The position numbers and the translations under genes were made by a program. This document shows positions 54,130-58,909 of a stretch of 58,909 bases of DNA, piece after piece. The stretch is from assembly GCA_016187935.1 (NCBI GenBank), contig JACPIU010000008.1, forward strand, positions 1 to 58,909, written 5' to 3'. The DNA comes from Bdellovibrio sp. Lineage in GTDB: Bacteria; Bdellovibrionota; Bacteriovoracia; Bacteriovoracales; Bacteriovoracaceae. The notes under the pieces were generated by a model, which was not told the origin of the DNA, searched no databases, and was given only the letters and a program-made list of their open reading frames with translations. Each line of letters opens with the position of its first letter. Positions within the stretch are counted from its first letter, which is position 1.

Positions 54130-54606
54130 TTACCCTTTACAATCAGGACGCGCTTTTCCAGTGAGATGTTGAATACGAATGGCGATGACCTCTGGGTGAT
54201 CAATTTCCTGCTCAATTTTATGCTTTCCTTGCATTTCGTACTCTTTGCAGTGCCTCTTCACCAACAGGCCTAAAGCATGGGCGCGCTCGTCGCGACCAAC
54301 CACTTCTGCCATGCCAAAAGCGCAAGCGCTGGTATATTTGGTGGCGAATTGCTCAGGAAGAACCTGGCCGTCCAACACAACAGAAAAACATACTTTGCTA
54401 TTATTTCGGATGTTATCAAGCTTGTGCCCTTTCTTAGCGCAATGAAAATAAATGGTATCGTTCTCAATCACATGATTGACCGCAATAGCATATGGCCAAC
54501 CATCAGCTCCTTGCGTAGCAAGCATGCCGAAATCACATCTCCCAATAATCTCTCTCGCCTCTGATTCCTGAAGCGCTCTATCTTTGCGTCTCATTTCTTG
54601 GAACAT
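54130..54606 (-). CDS. NimA-like pyridoxamine 5'-phosphate oxidase-family protein
   Basis: A 158-residue split-barrel flavoprotein. Motifs: FGMLATQGADGWPYAIAVNH, YFHCAKKGHKLDNIRNN, VCFSVV and TSACAFGMAEVV, as in the Nim/5-nitroimidazole reductase branch. It probably binds FMN or heme and protects against oxidants or nitro compounds. It is monocistronic. Confidence 0.85.
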   Translation of the reverse strand: MFQEMRRKDRALQESEAREIIGRCDFGMLATQGADGWPYAIAVNHVIENDTIYFHCAKKGHKLDNIRNNSKVCFSVVLDGQVLPEQFATKYTSACAFGMAEVVGRDERAHALGLLVKRHCKEYEMQGKHKIEQEIDHPEVIAIRIQHLTGKARPDCKG

Positions 54607-54759
54607 ATCTTAAATCTCCACGTATGTATTAATCTTGGTAAAAATCTATCCTTGTATTGATACCAGAATAAGAATTACACAAAGAGAGCACACATTATCG
54701 CCTATATCCAAAACATGCAAAACAAATTAAGCATCATAAATTGCATTAATTATTGATTG

Positions 54760-54800
54760 AGATAGTTACGCGGCATACTCGATTTTCCGCGTAACTATCT
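54760..54800. terminator. Perfect 14-bp inverted repeat after the M56-transglycosylase gene
   Basis: AGATAGTTACGCGG (54760-54773) and CCGCGTAACTATCT (54787-54800) are exact complements around a 13-nt loop, 33 bp beyond the stop on the minus strand. No T-run follows, so it may instead protect the transcript end or be a protein-binding site. Confidence 0.5.
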
Positions 54801-54832
54801 GCCTTGTTTATCGCTTCAAACTCCATTCACAT

Positions 54833-56437
54833 TCAATCAACAAGAGCGGGATTTTTCATGATCAGGATAGCAGCGATTAATTTCGCTAGGTAATTTTTAT
54901 CCCCTTCATATCCTGCCGTGATAAGATCCCAAGCATTTCGCGAACCGACTTTATTGATTGCTTTCTGCACGTTATTCTCTCCCATATTGTAAGCGAGAAC
55001 GGCAAGATGCCAATCCTTAAAACGTAATTGATTTGCCAATAAATATCTGGCGGCAGCATCAGTTGCCAGTTCTGGATCAAGTCTTTCATCTAACTCCAGG
55101 GCCCTGTCAATTCTCAACCCATAATTTCTTGCCGTCGCCCGTATGAATTGCCAAAGTCCGGCGGCGAACAAGGGATTCTGGGATTCGGGTAAGTTCTGAT
55201 AGGCCGATTCAATAATAGGAACCGCCAAAAGTTCAAATGGTAGATTATAATTTTTTAATTTGCCTTCAATGAGAAAGCGATATGTTTCCATTCGACGTAA
55301 AGCTTTTTTCATAGCTTCTTTTCCTTGAACCGTCCCAATATAGCGATTGAGTTGTTCCAAAACGAGTTCGTTCACTATGATTGGAAATTCACCTTCCTCC
55401 CCTACGTCAAGTGCTAATTTTTTCACTTCGTCCATTGACATAGATCGGCTACCTACAAAATTGCCTGTTCCAAATGCAAAAGAAGCCATGGATGAAAGCA
55501 AAAAGGCGACCAAAAACATAAAAACAATTTTGTTACTCACATTTCTTCTAAACATAAAATCAATTCTCCTTTTTAATAAATGTCGTTCAGGCAAAAAGGG
55601 CAAACCTGCTGCGCATACAAGCTGCTTTTCTCCCATCACAACGGACTCGGCCACATCGATCAGACATTGAGCATAGTCTCGGGGGCTGACTTTCCCGCGG
55701 CCAATTAAATTTTCGTCAACTTTTAATTCCTGTAACTCTGAGATGACTTTCATCCAAAAATGCAATATCGGATTTACCCCGGCAAACGCCTTGAAAAGTT
55801 GAAATAGATAAACCCATTGAGTGTCACCCTGACGATGGTGCTGAAGCTCATGATAAATAGAAATTCTGGTCTTCTCGGATTGCATCATATAGGATTCGGG
55901 CAAAACCACCCAAGCATGCTTCAAAGTCAATAGCGAAAACGGGACATTAATCCTATCTGAAAAAGCAATCCTAACTTTTCCTAAAGATTTCACTAAAAAA
56001 GATTTTCGCAGTAATGACGTCATTTTTAGAATTTCGTTAATCGTTCTGACAAAGCAGATAAAACAGGAAGTCAGTAGAAGCCATAATGCAAAATTTTTTA
56101 ACCATGCGAGAGGAACGTCGGTATGAATTTTAGACTCACCCAAAATTATTTTTTCATGGGATTCGGCCGGCGGCAGGGAATCAAATTCCTTATATGTGGT
56201 GGCACTAAAGGTTCTTGTAATGGGTTCAAATTGATAGCGATCGGTGAGGAAAGAAGCAGCAAGAGGCAAAACAATTATCAAAATAAGAAGCAAATAATTT
56301 AAATGCAATTCCTCCTTGGCCTTCAGAGGTATCCATTTTTTATTATTTGCCGTTCGTAGCAAATAACTTAAGAAGGCGGCTCCCAAAATGACAACATGAA
56401 GACTGAAATAAAGATTGAGTATGGACACGTTCATCAT
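54833..56437 (-). CDS. BlaR1-like M56 metalloprotease fused to an MltD-type lytic transglycosylase domain
   Basis: A 534-residue protein. Four predicted helices (about 8-26, 47-63, 112-131, 302-322) frame a cytoplasmic M56 protease with YHELQHHRQGD (His196, Glu197, His200) and ELKVDENL (Glu237 as likely third ligand). After the last helix a periplasmic domain of about 200 residues follows with the GH23 motifs IIESAYQN (catalytic Glu410), AAGLWQFIRATARNYGL, RLDPELATDAAARYL and LAVLAYNMGENN of MltD-like enzymes. In BlaR1 and MecR1 this position holds the penicillin sensor. RR pairs lie at 290-291 and 297-298, near where BlaR1 self-cleaves. It overlaps the blaI-like gene by 4 bp. A peptidoglycan-sensing signal protease is the inferred role. 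Confidence 0.88.
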   Translation of the reverse strand: MMNVSILNLYFSLHVVILGAAFLSYLLRTANNKKWIPLKAKEELHLNYLLLILIIVLPLAASFLTDRYQFEPITRTFSATTYKEFDSLPPAESHEKIILGESKIHTDVPLAWLKNFALWLLLTSCFICFVRTINEILKMTSLLRKSFLVKSLGKVRIAFSDRINVPFSLLTLKHAWVVLPESYMMQSEKTRISIYHELQHHRQGDTQWVYLFQLFKAFAGVNPILHFWMKVISELQELKVDENLIGRGKVSPRDYAQCLIDVAESVVMGEKQLVCAAGLPFLPERHLLKRRIDFMFRRNVSNKIVFMFLVAFLLSSMASFAFGTGNFVGSRSMSMDEVKKLALDVGEEGEFPIIVNELVLEQLNRYIGTVQGKEAMKKALRRMETYRFLIEGKLKNYNLPFELLAVPIIESAYQNLPESQNPLFAAGLWQFIRATARNYGLRIDRALELDERLDPELATDAAARYLLANQLRFKDWHLAVLAYNMGENNVQKAINKVGSRNAWDLITAGYEGDKNYLAKLIAAILIMKNPALVD

Positions 56438-56823
56438 TGTCTCTCTGCTTTTTCAATAAGTTTTTTTAACTCAGCCAATTCATCCTTCGACAAATGAACC
56501 GTATTGAGCAATTGTTTGGCCAATGCCATCGGCGTGCCATCAAAAACATGGTCAACAACATGGCGGAGTGTGCGTCCTTCATATTCTTCCTTGGCCAAGA
56601 GAGGAATATAAATATGACCGCGACCTTCCTTTCTGGTTTTTAAAACTTTTTTTTGCTCCAAGATTCTAAGGATGGTGGAAACTGAGGTATAGGCCAAAGC
56701 GCGATCTTTGGGCAGATGCTGTATGACATCCGCCACTGAACCTTCACCGATTTTCCAGAGGATATTGATCAATTCAAGTTCTGTTTCCGTCAGTAACTTT
56801 TCTTCCTTCATTTTTTTTGTCAC
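56434..56823 (-). CDS. BlaI/MecI/CopY-family transcriptional repressor
   Basis: A 129-residue winged-helix protein: LTETELELINILWKIGEGSVADVIQHL, then the recognition region RALAYTSVSTILRILEQKKVL and wing GRGHIYIPL, with a helical dimerisation tail. BlaI homologues are inactivated by proteolysis triggered by the partner M56 protease. I chose GTG 56823, with GAGG six bases upstream, over later ATG and earlier starts. It is cotranscribed with the M56-transglycosylase gene (ATGA overlap), and two dyads cover its promoter. Confidence 0.9.
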   Translation of the reverse strand: MTKKMKEEKLLTETELELINILWKIGEGSVADVIQHLPKDRALAYTSVSTILRILEQKKVLKTRKEGRGHIYIPLLAKEEYEGRTLRHVVDHVFDGTPMALAKQLLNTVHLSKDELAELKKLIEKAERQ

Positions 56824-56845
56824 AAAACACCTCACGATATTCAAT

Positions 56846-56888
56846 AGATTAACTAAATCATTAGTTCATGTCAACTAAAACATTAGTT
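56846..56888 (-). promoter_or_regulatory. blaI promoter with two identical BlaI-type operators
   Basis: On the minus strand TTGACA (56874-56869) and TAATCT (56851-56846) are 17 bp apart. Two dyads AACTAA-N4-TTAGTT lie at 56851-56866 (N4 ATCA) and 56873-56888 (N4 AACA), with centres 22 bp apart, about two helical turns on one DNA face. The first fills the -35/-10 spacer and the second touches the -35 box. A plus-strand -10 (TAATAC, 56905-56910) for the divergent gene lies 17 bp from the right dyad edge. Binding would repress both directions. Confidence 0.8.
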
Positions 56889-56969
56889 TCTAGATTTCTT
56901 TGCTTAATACACTCTGAAAAATTGTCCAAAATCATCATCAAAATTGTATGGATAGATATAATAACGCTC

Positions 56970-57422
56970 ATGCCTTTACGAAGAACATTTAGAAATAGCG
57001 AACAAATCCTGGCCATCGTTTTGCTGACTGTTTCTAGTTGCACCAGTGTCATCGATACTAAAAACGAAAGTTTGTTGAGAGCAGGCGGGTACTATTTTGA
57101 AAATGTCGATGTGGTTCAAATCACATATATCTCAACACAACTCTTCAAAGTATCACATATTGAGTTTGAACCAAGAAAACAATCGGTCAGGATTTCCACC
57201 ATATTAGAGAATGGAATCAAGCGACGAGAGGATATTGCTTTGGCCGTTCAACAAGTACAATTTCTTCAAAAGCTCAATGTATCAGATGTCCTTCAAGCTC
57301 AATATAGCAAAACCCCAAAAAATAACTATGTTTATAAAGGCCTGTATATCAATGGTCAAGCGTTAGAAGATGTATATTATCAAAGAGTGCCGGCCCGCTG
57401 GCGAGTTATAACTTCATATTAG
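56970..57422 (+). CDS. Lipoprotein-like protein divergent from blaI
   Basis: A 150-residue protein started at the ATG giving a signal-like N-terminus with lipobox TVSSC; the frame remains open to 56868 but this would run through the operators. No family recognised. The body is mostly beta-strand with a YFENVDVVQITYIS segment and ends in ARWRVITSY. The ribosome site is weak. Because it faces the blaI operators it is the best candidate target of that regulator besides the operon itself. Confidence 0.55.
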   Translation: MPLRRTFRNSEQILAIVLLTVSSCTSVIDTKNESLLRAGGYYFENVDVVQITYISTQLFKVSHIEFEPRKQSVRISTILENGIKRREDIALAVQQVQFLQKLNVSDVLQAQYSKTPKNNYVYKGLYINGQALEDVYYQRVPARWRVITSY

Positions 57423-57870
57423 AGAGTTCCTCAAGAAACGACACCTGGGCGGGATTTAACTTTTTGCGTGCGTCGCTTAGCTGAAACCATTCGGCGCGAT
57501 CGACTTCAAGAATTTCGAGCGTGTGCCCGGACTTCGGTGGCCATTCGATAGTACACGTATTACTGATGAGCTGGGTCGAGTCCCAGTCTCCCATAACGGC
57601 CCAGGCATGAACGATCTTACCACTCTTCTGACGAACGGGTGTCAACGGATAAAAAGGCCCCATCGGTGTATGTCCAGTTTCTTCAGTGAATTCGCGGATG
57701 GCAGCCTTGAACGGTTCCTCGCCAGGATGGAGCTCACCCTTGGGAATGTTCCAAGCGCCTTCGTCTTTGTGTTGCCAGTATGGGCCCCCAGGATGAACAA
57801 GAAGAACCTCGAACGTTCCAGCTCGGCAGCGAAAGAAAAGGAGACCAGCACTGATTCGCACATGCCTCAT
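57406..57870 (-). CDS. Nudix hydrolase
   Basis: A 154-residue Nudix protein. The box GELHPGEEPFKAAIREFTEE fits GX5EX7REUXEEXGU. The N-terminal ISAGLLFFR and VHPGGPYWQHKDEGAWNIPKG match the group of NTP-pyrophosphohydrolases with a fairly wide substrate range. Codon choice and local GC are slightly higher than in its neighbours (many GCG, CGA and CCC codons by eye), which might indicate recent acquisition. Its 3' end overlaps the lipoprotein-like gene by 17 bp. Confidence 0.88.
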   Translation of the reverse strand: MRHVRISAGLLFFRCRAGTFEVLLVHPGGPYWQHKDEGAWNIPKGELHPGEEPFKAAIREFTEETGHTPMGPFYPLTPVRQKSGKIVHAWAVMGDWDSTQLISNTCTIEWPPKSGHTLEILEVDRAEWFQLSDARKKLNPAQVSFLEELSNMKL

Positions 57871-57984
57871 AGGTACGATCCAGCGTTAAATTTAAGATGC
57901 TATAAGCTCTTCGCAATGAAAGCGATGATCCGTCTTGCAGTTTTGGAAGACTTTAGAATTATCTGTGCGTGATATTTTTCACGA

Positions 57985-58314
57985 TTATTTACAATCTCGC
58001 AAATTCCACTGGATGTTGCCGCTAGGATTGAGGAAGTATGATTGTAGTCTGCCTTTAGTGTCAAACGCAGCATCAAGGGACCATACTCCCCAGCCGTTAA
58101 ACCAGTGATAGATTTTACTCGCCTCAACATTTCCTCGATATTGCCCGGTAGCAGCTAACGTTTTATTGATCTCATCCAAAGTCGTTTTACAGACCACAAA
58201 TTGATTGATTTTGGCACTAAATTCTTCTGAGGGAAGAGGTGATTTATGGGGAGGAGAAGCACAGGAAACTAAAAAAAGAGATAACAATACCACCAGCGTT
58301 AGTTTCAAATTCAT
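57985..58314 (-). CDS. Small lipoprotein of unknown function (SmpA/OmlA-like size)
   Basis: A 109-residue lipoprotein; lipobox FLVSC. I chose the ATG preceded by GGGGAAAG. The mature part contains TTLDEINKTLAATGQ and IYHWFNGWGVWSLDAAFDTKGRL. This hints at the fold of BamE/SmpA-like proteins (T..E....LG....), but the identity is unproven. Confidence 0.6.
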   Translation of the reverse strand: MNLKLTLVVLLSLFLVSCASPPHKSPLPSEEFSAKINQFVVCKTTLDEINKTLAATGQYRGNVEASKIYHWFNGWGVWSLDAAFDTKGRLQSYFLNPSGNIQWNLRDCK

Positions 58315-58397
58315 AAACTTTCCCCTTTCAAAAAAAAATAAAACGCATAGCAAATTGTACTTGGCCCGACCTAAGTTGACCAGTCAGAAGTTATCAC

Positions 58398-58909
58398 CTA
58401 TCGCATATAAGAATACTGGGACATATTTCTGTATCGATCTTTAATACTCTTCCAGAATTTACATTGAGAGGGAATATTTTGATCATAAAATTGATCGAAG
58501 GTAACAACCCTTTGTCCCATCATCTCGATAAATTGCGCTAAAGTTTTGAGTGGGTCTGTTTTATCAAAGCCTTTCTGCAAATAATATTGTTCCATGCGAT
58601 CAGTAAAAGTGAGGCGAGCATCATCATGTCCGTAAAGTGAATAATGATCCAAATATCTGCCATTGACCACATCGTATCCAAGACAGTTGGCAGTGCTTTC
58701 AACTTCAATCTGACCGATCATTTTGCCTCTGGGAGGAATGTACTCCGTCTCGAATTTCTGTTCACAATTCCAGATTTCCACCCCCACATCACTCACCTTG
58801 AAAATCATCCGGGACATTTCCCGGGGATAATCTTGATAGTCATAATTATAACGGATACAGTAATTTGATGGCCGAATGTGATCATCCGTGGAAATCATGC
58901 TCGGCAGAA
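58398..58909 (-). CDS. Cys-containing protein, probably cut by the right edge
   Basis: At least 166 residues, stop TAG at 58398; the frame stays open to the window end, so the start lies beyond it. Cysteines occur singly (NYCIRYN, WNCEQK, ANCLGYD, SQCKFW), suggesting a secreted protein. Tyr- and Asp-rich, no family recognised. Confidence 0.5.
   Translation of the reverse strand, partial: LPSMISTDDHIRPSNYCIRYNYDYQDYPREMSRMIFKVSDVGVEIWNCEQKFETEYIPPRGKMIGQIEVESTANCLGYDVVNGRYLDHYSLYGHDDARLTFTDRMEQYYLQKGFDKTDPLKTLAQFIEMMGQRVVTFDQFYDQNIPSQCKFWKSIKDRYRNMSQYSYMR

Noticed and set aside
1-58909. CRISPR arrays, prophage, rRNA genes, integrase or conjugation genes
   Set aside because: I looked for regularly spaced repeats, phage structural motifs, rRNA segments and integrase signatures and saw none.

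Overview
The window reads as chromosomal DNA of a Gram-negative heterotroph of moderate GC content. Many products carry signal peptides or lipoboxes. The style of the content (secreted HExxH protease, LRR secreted protein, REC-PilZ regulators, lipoproteins with no recognisable family) suggests a Bdellovibrionota or other former-deltaproteobacterial lineage. That is an inference: no rRNA or tRNA gene is visible and no marker gene was aligned. Genes are tightly packed, and most operon junctions are 1-16 bp overlaps with clear Shine-Dalgarno sites inside the upstream gene.

Layout. 1-3.6 kb: a possible transposase 3' end, a secreted endonuclease I, a one-TM protein and a secreted zinc protease. 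3.8-11.5 kb (minus strand): a five-gene operon ygfK-like > ygeY-like > Mo-hydroxylase > ssnA-like > beta-ureidopropionase, resembling the E. coli selenium/purine-associated yge-ygf-ssnA-xdhD cluster. 11.7-19.8 kb: SGNH hydrolase, sphingomyelinase-like protein, a two-gene multiheme cytochrome set (one fused to leucine-rich repeats) followed by a DKxxHF protein, an Hpt/REC/REC trio and a subtilase. 19.9-31.6 kb: typA, a dCTPase-like pyrophosphohydrolase, a TauE permease, murG, an FMN glutamate-synthase-like protein, a TRAP transporter with a TatT component, and feoAB. 31.7-38.7 kb: a pyrimidine operon (NCS1 permease > mmsA > hydA > preA-like) with a divergent class III aminotransferase. 38.7-49 kb: a 123-bp palindromic element, a second DKxxHF protein, DUF4230, membrane and secreted unknowns, an acyltransferase-like protein, a second phosphodiesterase-fold protein, an alpha/beta hydrolase, an HD-GYP regulator, a phosphofructokinase, a flavin reductase and a DUF4136 lipoprotein. 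49-58.9 kb: sucAB, lipoproteins, a NimA-like protein, a BlaI repressor with an M56-protease/lytic-transglycosylase fusion, a Nudix hydrolase and small secreted proteins.

How the genes work together. The two nucleobase operons plus the aminotransferase supply a full reductive pyrimidine route: uptake (NCS1), reduction (PreA-like), ring opening (dihydropyrimidinase), N-carbamoyl hydrolysis (nitrilase-type enzyme, located in the other operon), transamination and acyl-CoA formation (MmsA). The redox enzymes have lost their usual electron-transfer parts: the YgfK-like protein lacks its flavin/NAD(P)H domain, the PreA-like protein lacks its ferredoxin tail, no PreT or FAD subunit is present, and the Mo-hydroxylase lacks two ligands of its first [2Fe-2S] cluster.

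The strongest candidate for an undescribed system is at 54.8-57.4 kb. A BlaI-type repressor is coupled to a BlaR1-like M56 protease whose periplasmic sensor is replaced by an MltD-like lytic transglycosylase domain. Two identical dyads overlap the blaI promoter, and a divergent lipoprotein-like gene faces them. The cytochrome-LRR fusion at 14.2 kb is the second most unusual locus.
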